Shown piece after piece: positions 42,700 through 50,675 of a stretch of 64,000 nucleotides of DNA. Source of the DNA: Pseudomonas fluorescens. Its GTDB lineage: Bacteria; Pseudomonadota; Gammaproteobacteria; Pseudomonadales; Pseudomonadaceae. The stretch covers positions 2,046,001 through 2,110,000 of the forward strand of contig NZ_CP015225.1 of the NCBI RefSeq assembly GCF_001623525.1, read 5' to 3'. The stretch's first letter is position 1. Each line of letters begins with the position of its first letter. A program made the translations under genes and the position numbers. The notes under the pieces were generated by a model. The model did no database searches. It saw nothing but the letters and a program-made list of their open reading frames with translations, and had not been told where the DNA came from.

Positions 42700-43500
42700 A
42701 TGCCTCTCCTTCCGCCAGATACCGCCGAACAGACAACGTTGACCCTGGAAGTGGTGCTGCGTTACCACATGGCGTGGAAACGCCGCGACTTGGAGGCGAT
42801 TCTCGCGATGTATCACCCGCAAGTGCAGTACAACGATTTCTTCCAGAACCGCAGCATGGGCCTGACCGAGTTGCGCGCTTACATCACCAGCACGTTGCCG
42901 CGTCATCCCGATGAGTATCTTGAACACAACGACCGCATCCGTGCAGATGGTTGTACCGCATTCATCCAGTACCAGACAGCGCTGAAAGGCAGTGGCGAGC
43001 GTGTGGTTTTTCGCACCAGCGAAGCCATCACGGTATGTGATGGCCTGATCCTTCGTATAAACGAATATGCCTCACTGGTGCGCGACAGCGAGCCCCAGAC
43101 TGGGCGCCACGCGCCCGCCATCAGTAAACTGGGTCTCTCGGCGCGTCAGCTGACTTTCATGGCGCGAGACTTGGCCGACTATTTTACGCGCCAGCAGCCA
43201 TTCCTCGACCCGGATCTGGACCTCGCACGGATTGCCAGCGCCACCGGGTACAGTCGCAATCAGCTGTCTTACCTGCTGAATCAAGTGCTGGGACAAAGCT
43301 TCTATCGCTACGTGACCCAAGCCCGGTTGGCCTACCTGCTTGAGCGCCTCGTCAATCACGGTGAAAACGCGCCCATCGATGCCCTTGCGGCGAGTGCCGG
43401 ATTCAACTCCACCTCGGCGTTCTACAAGGCCTTCCGCAGTCACACCAGTTGCACACCCAAGGCGTGGTTGAAAGCCAATTGCGCGCGTGCCCGCAGATAA
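42700..43500 (+). CDS. AraC family regulator with an N-terminal SnoaL/NTF2-like domain
   Basis: A 266-residue protein. Residues 12-130 look like an NTF2/SnoaL cone fold: LEVVLRYHMAWKRRDLEAIL, MYHPQVQYNDFF, then strands with FIQYQTALKGSGERVVFRTS and LRINEYASLV. Residues 160-262 are the double helix-turn-helix of AraC: DLARIASATGYSRNQLSYLLN and IDALAASAGFNSTSAFYKAF. SnoaL domains bind small hydrophobic ligands, so this half is a likely sensor, unlike the cupin sensor of AraC itself. The gene lies upstream of and close to the FAD oxidoreductase operon, on the same strand, and may regulate it or the operon to its left. The ribosome site is weak. Confidence 0.88.
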   Translation: MPLLPPDTAEQTTLTLEVVLRYHMAWKRRDLEAILAMYHPQVQYNDFFQNRSMGLTELRAYITSTLPRHPDEYLEHNDRIRADGCTAFIQYQTALKGSGERVVFRTSEAITVCDGLILRINEYASLVRDSEPQTGRHAPAISKLGLSARQLTFMARDLADYFTRQQPFLDPDLDLARIASATGYSRNQLSYLLNQVLGQSFYRYVTQARLAYLLERLVNHGENAPIDALAASAGFNSTSAFYKAFRSHTSCTPKAWLKANCARARR

Positions 43501-43557
43501 CACAGCCCCCGTCGCAGCGCATTAATCTCTGTCGGCAATCAACCGATGGAGCATGGG

Positions 43558-44982
43558 ATGTCTGGCTGGGGTGGTGTGAGTTTGTGGATGGAGCAACTCG
43601 GCGAGGCGCTGACGCCGCGCCCGGCGTTGTATCAGGATCTGCAAGCAGACGTTGTGATTATCGGCGCCGGTTACAGTGGCCTCTGGGCGGCCTATTACCT
43701 TAAACAGCAAGCACCGCACCTGAACATTGTCATCGTTGAAGCACAGATTGCCGGCTTCGGCGCCTCCGGTCGCAATGGCGGCTGGTTGATGGGCAACCTG
43801 CTGGGCGAAGACCGGCTCCTGGGCCCACTACCTGCCGCGCAACGTCACGCAGGCTACCAACTGCTGCATGCAATCCCCGACGAGGTGGCGCGAGTGTGCC
43901 ACCTCGAAGGCATCGATTGCGAACTGCGCAAAGGCGGCGTGCTGTACTGCGCGGCGCGTTATCCCGAGCAAGAACGGCGCCTGCGCGAACAGCTCGATGC
44001 TGTCCGCGGGCAAGGCCTGGGTGAAGACGACTACCGCTGGTTGAGCCCTCAGGCCTTGCGTGAACAGTTAAATGTGGCCCAGGCGTACGGCGCCCTGTAC
44101 TCACCTCACTGCGCGACCATCCAGCCTGCACGGTTGGTACGGGGCCTGGCCGAAGCCGTCGAACGGATGGGTGTACGCATTTACGAGCAAAGCCCGGTGC
44201 TCGACTGGAAGCCAGGCCAGGTTCGAACCGAGCACGGTCGGGTGAGCGCCGATTGGGTGGTACCGGCGGTAGAAGGTTATGCCAGTACCCTGCCCCCGTT
44301 GAACAAGCATCAACTGGCCGCGCAAAGCCTGATCGTTGCGACTGAGCCGCTCCCGGCCGATGTATGGGCCGAAATCGGCCTGACCCGTGGCCAGGCGTTC
44401 AGCGAAAACAGCCGACAAGTCACCTACGGTCAGCGCAGCCGAGACGATCGCCTGGTGTTTGGCGCCCGCGGTGGATATCGCTTTGGCGGTCGCCTGCGCA
44501 GTGACTTCAACCTCACTCAGGCCGAACGAGCATTGCGGCAACACCTGTTTAGCGAGCTCTTTCCGATCTTGCGCAATGTGCGCCTGACCCATGCCTGGGG
44601 CGGCAATCTGGGGGTTGCCCGGTCCTTTCACCCGCACATGCTCGCCGACCGTCGCCAGCGGATCGCCCTGGCGGGTGGCTACGGAGGTGAAGGTGTAGGC
44701 GCCAGCAATCTGGGCGGCCGAACCGTGGCGGCGTTGATTCTTGACCAGGACAACGAACTGACTCGCCAGCCCTGGGTGCTGGATGACCGTCCCCTGGCCT
44801 CGTTGCCACGATGGGAGCCCGAGCCTCTGCGCTGGCTGGGTTACAACGCCATTATCCAGAGCTTCGTTCACGAGGATCAGGTATTGGCCAACCTCCATGC
44901 GCCACGCTGGCGTCGCCGGATGGCTGAAGGGCTGGCCGGTTGCATGGAACGTCTGATGAAGTCCAAGGAGCCGTTTGCATGA
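43558..44982 (+). CDS. FAD-dependent amine oxidoreductase (DAO family; PuuB/OrdL-like)
   Basis: A 474-residue flavoprotein. The Rossmann motif is VVIIGAGYSGLWAAYYLK, then the FGASGRNGGWLMGNLLG segment that follows FAD in gamma-glutamylputrescine oxidoreductase-like proteins. Late motifs are HAWGGNLGVARSFHPHM and LAGGYGGEGVGASNLGGRT, the FAD pyrophosphate end region. Start taken at 43558 with GGAG seven bases upstream; another ATG lies four codons earlier. It overlaps the cupin gene by four bases. Homologues oxidise amino groups of polyamine derivatives or sarcosine-like amines. The putrescine-type binding protein downstream points to an amine substrate. Confidence 0.9.
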   Translation: MSGWGGVSLWMEQLGEALTPRPALYQDLQADVVIIGAGYSGLWAAYYLKQQAPHLNIVIVEAQIAGFGASGRNGGWLMGNLLGEDRLLGPLPAAQRHAGYQLLHAIPDEVARVCHLEGIDCELRKGGVLYCAARYPEQERRLREQLDAVRGQGLGEDDYRWLSPQALREQLNVAQAYGALYSPHCATIQPARLVRGLAEAVERMGVRIYEQSPVLDWKPGQVRTEHGRVSADWVVPAVEGYASTLPPLNKHQLAAQSLIVATEPLPADVWAEIGLTRGQAFSENSRQVTYGQRSRDDRLVFGARGGYRFGGRLRSDFNLTQAERALRQHLFSELFPILRNVRLTHAWGGNLGVARSFHPHMLADRRQRIALAGGYGGEGVGASNLGGRTVAALILDQDNELTRQPWVLDDRPLASLPRWEPEPLRWLGYNAIIQSFVHEDQVLANLHAPRWRRRMAEGLAGCMERLMKSKEPFA

Positions 44983-45320
44983 AGATCGATCATTTTCGCG
45001 ACACAGCCCGTTTGCCTCTCGGTGAGCCTGGCGCTGTCGGTGTACCGCTGGGCGAGCCGCTTTCACAGGTTGCCACGGCATGCGTCGAGCGCGACGACGG
45101 CGTCGAGGCCGGCGTGTGGGAATGCACCCCCGGCCGCTGGCGGCGCCAGATCGTGCAACAGGAGTTCTGCCATTTCATTCAGGGGCGTTGCACCTTCACC
45201 CCGGACGGTGGTGAGGCCCTACATATCCAGGCCGGCGACGCGTTGATGTTCCCTGCGAACACGACGGGAGTCTGGGATGTACAAGAAACCGTTCGCAAGA
45301 GCTACGTACTGATTTTCTGA
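44979..45320 (+). CDS. Cupin domain protein (Cupin_3/DUF861-like)
   Basis: A 113-residue single cupin. The barrel shows CTPGRWRRQIVQQEFCHFIQGRCTFTP, with the E and H of the first cupin motif replaced in part (only EFCHF remains), and a second motif IQAGDALMFPANTTGVWDV. This reduced set is typical of EutQ-like/DUF861 proteins, which are not known to be oxygenases. The ATG is inside the TGA of the flavoprotein gene, so the two are co-translated. Proteins of this family are often next to amine-oxidising flavoproteins. Role unknown. (The first quoted region spans about residues 50-76.). Confidence 0.85.
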   Translation: MKIDHFRDTARLPLGEPGAVGVPLGEPLSQVATACVERDDGVEAGVWECTPGRWRRQIVQQEFCHFIQGRCTFTPDGGEALHIQAGDALMFPANTTGVWDVQETVRKSYVLIF

Positions 45321-45364
45321 ACTGCCTTCATCCATAACGCCTAGAACAAAGGTTGAGGTCTCGC

Positions 45365-46438
45365 ATGTTGAAGTCGATCTTTCCGTTACTGTTGATCGTG
45401 TCTACCGCTCAGGCAGCAGACACCGTCAGGATCTACAACTGGAGCAGCTACATCGCTCCAGATACCCTGCAAAACTTTACCACCCAGACCGGGCACCAGA
45501 CCCAATATGACCTGTACGACAGCAACGAGGTGCTCGACGCCAAACTGATGGCCGGCCATTCAGGCTATGACGTGGTGTTTCCCTCCAACCACTTCATGGC
45601 CCGGCAGATCACGGCCGGCGCACTCAAACCGCTGGACCGCAGCAAGCTCCCGAACTGGCACAACCTCAACCCGACGCTGATGAAGGTCCTGGAGGCCAAT
45701 GACCCTGGTAACCGCTACGGTTTTCCCTACCTGTGGGGCAGCACCGGCATCGGCTACAACGTGGCCAAGGTCAAGGCGGTCCTGGGCGATGTACCGATAG
45801 ACTCGTGGGACATTGTGTTCAAGCCGGAAAACATGAAGAAACTCGCCCGATGCGGCGTGGCGATGCTCGACAATGGTCCCGAGATCCTTCCCATCGCCTT
45901 GAACTACCTTGGCCTGCCGCATCACAGCAAGGACAAGGCCGACTACGAGAAGGCGCAGGCCTTGTTACTCAAGGTGCGCCCCTATGTGAGTTACTTCCAC
46001 AACTCCAAGTACACCAGTGACCTTGCGACGGGTGACGTGTGTCTGGTCGTAGGATTTTCCGGCGATGTGATGCAGGCCGCAGCGCGAGCCAATGAGGCCG
46101 GGAACGGCCAGCAGATTGCTTACGCCATACCCAAGGAAGGCTCACCGATGTGGTTCGACATGGTCGCCATGCCCGCCGATGCGCCGAATGAAGGCGCCGG
46201 CTACGAATTTCTCAACTACCTGCTGGACCCCAAGGTGATGGCTGGCATCAGCAATCATGTGCACTATGCCAACGGCAACACCGCCGCCGAGGGGCTGGTC
46301 GACAAGGCCATCCGCAACGACCCGATGGTGTACCCGCCTGACAGCGTGATGAAAAAACTCTTTGTACTGGAGGCAATGCCATTAGAGAACGACCGGCTGC
46401 GCACGCGGGTCTGGAGCCGGATTAAAAGCGGGCAATGA
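45365..46438 (+). CDS. Polyamine-type periplasmic binding protein, PotF/SpuD-like
   Basis: A 357-residue secreted protein. Signal peptide FPLLLIVSTAQA, cleaved near residue 18, then DTVRIYNWSSYIAPDTLQNF, the PotF/SpuD opening, DVVFPSNHFM, YGFPYLWGSTGIGYN and LDNGPEILPIALNYLG. Tryptophan and Asp/Glu residues of the PotF pocket (W in YNWSSY, D in DNGPE) are present. It binds putrescine- or spermidine-like cations in the periplasm. No permease or ATPase follows, since the next gene is on the other strand, so it must work with a transporter encoded elsewhere or act as a sensory binding protein. Confidence 0.92.
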   Translation: MLKSIFPLLLIVSTAQAADTVRIYNWSSYIAPDTLQNFTTQTGHQTQYDLYDSNEVLDAKLMAGHSGYDVVFPSNHFMARQITAGALKPLDRSKLPNWHNLNPTLMKVLEANDPGNRYGFPYLWGSTGIGYNVAKVKAVLGDVPIDSWDIVFKPENMKKLARCGVAMLDNGPEILPIALNYLGLPHHSKDKADYEKAQALLLKVRPYVSYFHNSKYTSDLATGDVCLVVGFSGDVMQAAARANEAGNGQQIAYAIPKEGSPMWFDMVAMPADAPNEGAGYEFLNYLLDPKVMAGISNHVHYANGNTAAEGLVDKAIRNDPMVYPPDSVMKKLFVLEAMPLENDRLRTRVWSRIKSGQ

Positions 46439-46442
46439 AACC

Positions 46443-46480
46443 TGTCGCCGATGAAGCAGACACCCGGATCATCGGCGACA
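46443..46480. terminator. Bidirectional hairpin between convergent genes
   Basis: Perfect 12-bp arms TGTCGCCGATGA (46443-46454) and TCATCGGCGACA (46469-46480), 14-nt loop, five bases past the binding-protein stop and 15 bp before the stop of the convergent HD-GYP gene. No T run follows, but position between convergent ends supports a terminator. Confidence 0.6.
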
Positions 46481-46494
46481 TCTCCCGGGTCTCA

Positions 46495-47556
46495 TCAGCC
46501 CTCTCGCGCATCAGGCAGGCGCAAGCGATCTATTTCGTCAAAGAGATTACAAAAAACGTCCACCAGGAACGGATCGAACTGGGTACCGGCTTGATCGGTG
46601 ATGAAACGCCTTGAGCACTCGACATCCCAAGCCTGCTTATAGGCTCGAGGCATTCTAATGGCGTCATACACATCGCATATCGACACAATCCTTGCCGATA
46701 ACGGGATTTCCTTGCCCCGCAATCCCTTTGGATAGCCGGTGCCATCCCAACGCTCATGATGCGACAGGGCAATTTCCGCTGCCAGGTCCGTCAACGGCGA
46801 ACCCTCTGGGTCACGCAAGATTTCATAACCAATGCGGGCATGCTCCTGCATGATCGCCCGCTCCTGCGGCGTCAATGCTCCAGGCTTTTGCAGAATGGCA
46901 TCTACAATGCCAATTTTTCCAACGTCGTGCATCGGTGCAGCCATCCTCATGAGGTCACACCATTGAGCGGGCATGCCGATAGCCTTGGCCAACAAAGCCG
47001 CGGACTCGCCAATACGGACAATATGCTGCCCCGTGTCGTCATCGCGATAGCTGGCTGCTCGACTCAAGCTGCTGCTGATCGCCTTGTAGCTGGAAGCCAG
47101 TTGGGCCGTGCGCAGCTCCACTTTGCGCTCGAGTTCAGCATTGACGTCGCGCAGCAGCTTGGCCGCCTGCGCCAGCTCCAGGCAATTACGCACCCTGAGC
47201 AACACTTCAGGAAGATCAATGGGTTTGGAGATGAAGTCGTTGGCGCCCCTTTCCAATCCTTTGCGCCTGTTCTGCTGATCACTCAAGGCCGTCACGATGA
47301 TGACCGGTGACTCCGTGCGGTCACGTGTATTGAGGCGATCAAGGATCTCGAAGCCGTCGGGTGCGGGCATGTCCAGGTCCAACAACAGCAGGTCCCAGGC
47401 GTTCGCAAGCAACCAGTCCAGTCCTTTGGCAGAGTCGCTGAATGTGGTGATGTTCTGCAGGCCCACGGCTCGCAAGCACGAATCCAGAAGCCGGAGATTG
47501 GTGGCCACATCGTCGATAATGACGATCCTGCTTTGCGCATTTACTTTGGCAAACAT
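46495..47556 (-). CDS. Response regulator with HD-GYP c-di-GMP phosphodiesterase output
   Basis: A 353-residue two-domain regulator. The receiver (1-125) has the acidic pair Asp15-Asp16, the phosphoacceptor Asp60 in LLLLDLDMP and Lys111. A short helical linker, ELERKVELRTAQLASS, follows. The HD-GYP domain (160-340) has the metal pair His210-Asp211 in MHDVGKIG and HHERWDGTGYP at 266-276, complete for c-di-GMP hydrolysis. Its start overlaps the end of the sensor kinase gene by 16 bp, so the two are a kinase-regulator pair. This would turn an external signal into lower c-di-GMP. Confidence 0.94.
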   Translation of the reverse strand: MFAKVNAQSRIVIIDDVATNLRLLDSCLRAVGLQNITTFSDSAKGLDWLLANAWDLLLLDLDMPAPDGFEILDRLNTRDRTESPVIIVTALSDQQNRRKGLERGANDFISKPIDLPEVLLRVRNCLELAQAAKLLRDVNAELERKVELRTAQLASSYKAISSSLSRAASYRDDDTGQHIVRIGESAALLAKAIGMPAQWCDLMRMAAPMHDVGKIGIVDAILQKPGALTPQERAIMQEHARIGYEILRDPEGSPLTDLAAEIALSHHERWDGTGYPKGLRGKEIPLSARIVSICDVYDAIRMPRAYKQAWDVECSRRFITDQAGTQFDPFLVDVFCNLFDEIDRLRLPDAREG

Positions 47557-50465
47557 ACATCCGCCCTCCCCGTGGCGAGCGTCAAGACCAGACTACGAAT
47601 ACTCTGCCTCTCCAATGGAGAAGCGACGATGGCCTGGCATTCAAGGTGGCCAACCGAAGCGTGATCCACGGCCGCACGGACCACGATGATCGACATTGCA
47701 GTCGTTGGGATACTCGTGCGCAAGCCGCTGAAAAAAGTGTTCAGCACGGGTACAGGGTCCGGAGTGGCGACGATCAATACGCTGACCGCCGTGGCATCAA
47801 GCACGAGGCCGGCATCGGGCAAGGTATTGACCCGATCCAACTCAAAATCGCCGATTAACGCCTCTCGAACCACCTCACCATCCTGAGGGTCGTTACTCAC
47901 CAACAGGACGCGTGGCAAGGCTATCGTCGACACTTTGGACGCGTTCCCCGGCACAGGAAGCGCCGCCGAGCACATGTCGATCCAGAAAGTCATCCCCACT
48001 TCGACGTTGCTTTCAAAGCCCATGGTGCCGTGCATCAGGAGCGCCAGGTCTCGGCACAACACCAAGCCAATGCCAGTTCCCGGGATGGACGAGTTCTCTT
48101 TTCCCAAGCGCTGGAAGGGCCTGAAAAGCTCGCCCTGCAAAGCCGGGGAAATGCCCATCCCGGTATCTGTCACATAAAGACGAAGCCTGGCTCCGTCCTC
48201 GACAACCGAAGCCCCCAGAGTGACGTCTCCACCGGGCCGGTTGTACTTGATTGCATTGGATAACAGATTGATCAGGACCTGCTTGAGGCGGCGCTTATCC
48301 GCCCAGACATGCCATGTATCCAGAGGAGCATTGATGTGCAAGGTCTGGCCATGCGCCGAGACTTGCTGCTGGACCATGTCAGCGCAGTTGGATAACAGGC
48401 TTGCCACGTGTACGGGCTTGAGATCGAGCAGTGGTTTCTCGGCCTGCAAGCTGGAGAGATCAAGCAGATCGTCAACCAACTGCATGAGATGCTCACTGGC
48501 TTCGATGATCTCCTGCAGGTTGGCCGTCTCCTCCAATGCCGGGGCAGGCGACTGCATGAGCCCCAACTGGGCAAACCCGTAGATCGCATTCAATGGCGTC
48601 CGCAGCTCATGGCTCATGCTGGAGATGAATTTGGACTTGGCGGTACTGGCGGCCTCTGCCTCCAGGGTTTTCTCCCGCAGATCCAACTGGGTCTGCTTGA
48701 GTGTCGTGATGTCGACACACGCCACGACCACGACACTGGAATCCTCCAGCCGGGAGGATTCCAGCGTACGGCCCCGGCATAGGATCCAGATCAGCTTTCC
48801 ATGCACGTCCCTGATCCGGAACTCCACTTCCGGCGCCACGCTTGCACTGCCCCTGGCCTCTTCCAGGAACTGGGTGAAGGTTTGCCGATCCTCAATGGGA
48901 ATGCTCTGCAGCAATGTCGCCATGGGCACTTCATTAGCGGCAAAACCGAAGCGCTGGCACAGGGCACCCTTGAGAATAAAACGCTGTCGTTTCGGGTAAT
49001 ACTCCCAGAGCCCTTCGGCAAAACTCTCCATGACCAACTCCAGACGCTGCTGGGTGGAGCTGCGAATGAACTCGGCCTGGGCCAGCTGCCTGCCCATCCC
49101 CAGTGCCTGGTTGGACATTGACCACAGTTCGGTGATATCGGAAGGACTTGCCGCTGGTTGCCAGTTACCCCGGCCGATCTCTCGCATCATGCGTGAGACC
49201 CCTTGCACCGGTATGCTCAACTGGCGACTGAGGTCACGCGTACGCCACCACATGAAGGCAAAGAACAAGGCATAGAACACAACCAGCCCCGCGATCAACA
49301 GGTACCCCACATCGCGGTAATGACTGGCCAGCAGATTGGTTTCCTGCATGGCCGCGGCTTCGTCCACTACCGCCAACAAGAGCCAGCCGGTGGTGGGGAT
49401 CCCACTCCAGGCGACCAGATGAGGCCGTCCATTCAACGTCAGCGCAACGATGCCCTCTGGATGGCCCGGCAAGTTCTTATTGAGACTGGCGAGGTCCGGA
49501 TAACGAGTGAGGTTCAAATCCGGTGATTGCAAGCGTTCGTGATCGACAGGCTTTCCAGTGGGCTGGTTCTCGGCGGCTCGCAGGGAAAAATCACGTTGCC
49601 CCGCCTTGGGCACGGCCATGATATCGAGCTTATTGTTGACCAGCATCAGGTAGCCACCCCAAGGCATCTTCAACTGCTCGATTTGCTTCAAGATCCCGTC
49701 GACCGTTACATCGATCCCGGCTACGCCCTCCAGGAAGTCGCCGCTGTAGACTGGCGCAATGGCAGACATCATCCACCCCTGGCCGGCGGGATCCAGGTAG
49801 ACATCGGTCCAGACTACTTTTTTATCAGGATTATGTTTTGCATCGGCCAAGTAGTAGAAGTTGTATTGGGTGATGTCCATATCATGTGGGTACTGCTCGA
49901 GCGTATTAAACCAGGGATAAATCCGGTTATAGCTGTCCCACGTATTGAAATAGATGCTGGCAATCAGAGGATCCCCGTCCTTCAACTGCTTCATCATGAA
50001 GTCCTGGTTCGCCAGCAGCGATATCTTGTAGAGGTCCTGCTTTTGCAGCGGGGTGACATTCGAATAGAACGAGGCGGACGCCCCGTCGTTCGCTGCGCTG
50101 TAGCGGACACCATCGGCACTTACTGCAAGCGATGCCGCCACGGGAGGCTGGTTTTCGGTGAGTTCATGTTCAGTGGACTTGGCATAAAGACTGATCGCTT
50201 TGTGAACCTGCTCCAATTGTCCTTGCACCAACAGCGCATTCTGCTGAACCGATACCTGTATGTCGCGAGTTGCACTTTGATGCAGGTGCTCGATCTGGGA
50301 GTTTCGAATGGACTGGTTCGTGATGAAGTAAGTGGTGATCAGCACGCCTTCCACCAAGACGAGCGGCAACAGGCTGGTACTGGCAAATGCCCGCCAGATC
50401 CATCTGCGCAAACTGACCCTCTTCTTTGACGCTGCTTGCATAGGCACGCTCGTTGCGCTGGCCAC
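47541..50465 (-). CDS. Membrane sensor kinase (dCache-HAMP-PAS-HisKA-HATPase) with a degenerate C-terminal receiver
   Basis: A 974-residue kinase. TM1 is at about residues 27-50 and TM2 near 390-412. Between them lies a large periplasmic dCache domain (YFNTWDSYNRIYPWF, GWMMSAIAPVYSG, GVAGIDVTVDGIL). A HAMP-like stretch, a PAS domain (about 460-590), the HisKA helix with His619 in SHELRTPLNAIYG, and an ATPase domain (NLLSNAIKYN, DTGMGIS, GTGIGL) follow. The last 115 residues look like a receiver (LPRVLLVSNDPQDGEVVREA), but the acidic pair is reduced to SND and the phospho-Asp strand reads VLIVATPDP, so it is probably unable to accept phosphate. The partner regulator is the HD-GYP protein downstream. 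The periplasmic ligand, perhaps an amino acid or amine, is unknown. Confidence 0.93.
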   Translation of the reverse strand: MASATSVPMQAASKKRVSLRRWIWRAFASTSLLPLVLVEGVLITTYFITNQSIRNSQIEHLHQSATRDIQVSVQQNALLVQGQLEQVHKAISLYAKSTEHELTENQPPVAASLAVSADGVRYSAANDGASASFYSNVTPLQKQDLYKISLLANQDFMMKQLKDGDPLIASIYFNTWDSYNRIYPWFNTLEQYPHDMDITQYNFYYLADAKHNPDKKVVWTDVYLDPAGQGWMMSAIAPVYSGDFLEGVAGIDVTVDGILKQIEQLKMPWGGYLMLVNNKLDIMAVPKAGQRDFSLRAAENQPTGKPVDHERLQSPDLNLTRYPDLASLNKNLPGHPEGIVALTLNGRPHLVAWSGIPTTGWLLLAVVDEAAAMQETNLLASHYRDVGYLLIAGLVVFYALFFAFMWWRTRDLSRQLSIPVQGVSRMMREIGRGNWQPAASPSDITELWSMSNQALGMGRQLAQAEFIRSSTQQRLELVMESFAEGLWEYYPKRQRFILKGALCQRFGFAANEVPMATLLQSIPIEDRQTFTQFLEEARGSASVAPEVEFRIRDVHGKLIWILCRGRTLESSRLEDSSVVVVACVDITTLKQTQLDLREKTLEAEAASTAKSKFISSMSHELRTPLNAIYGFAQLGLMQSPAPALEETANLQEIIEASEHLMQLVDDLLDLSSLQAEKPLLDLKPVHVASLLSNCADMVQQQVSAHGQTLHINAPLDTWHVWADKRRLKQVLINLLSNAIKYNRPGGDVTLGASVVEDGARLRLYVTDTGMGISPALQGELFRPFQRLGKENSSIPGTGIGLVLCRDLALLMHGTMGFESNVEVGMTFWIDMCSAALPVPGNASKVSTIALPRVLLVSNDPQDGEVVREALIGDFELDRVNTLPDAGLVLDATAVSVLIVATPDPVPVLNTFFSGLRTSIPTTAMSIIVVRAAVDHASVGHLECQAIVASPLERQSIRSLVLTLATGRADVCLPK

Positions 50466-50675
50466 ACGTTCGATATCACAACGACATCATTGTGGTCTCA
50501 TCCTTGATATCTGTCCAAGGGAACCCTGCTCCTTTCGTCCGCGGGCAAAAAACCTGCTGGTACACCAAGCATCGATCAAAAACCCGTGGGCAGCCTTATG
50601 ACCATAGTCGAACACTGGATTTTGCTCTCAAGACTTTAAGCTATGCTCAAGAGCGGGTTACCCGAGGATGGACGA

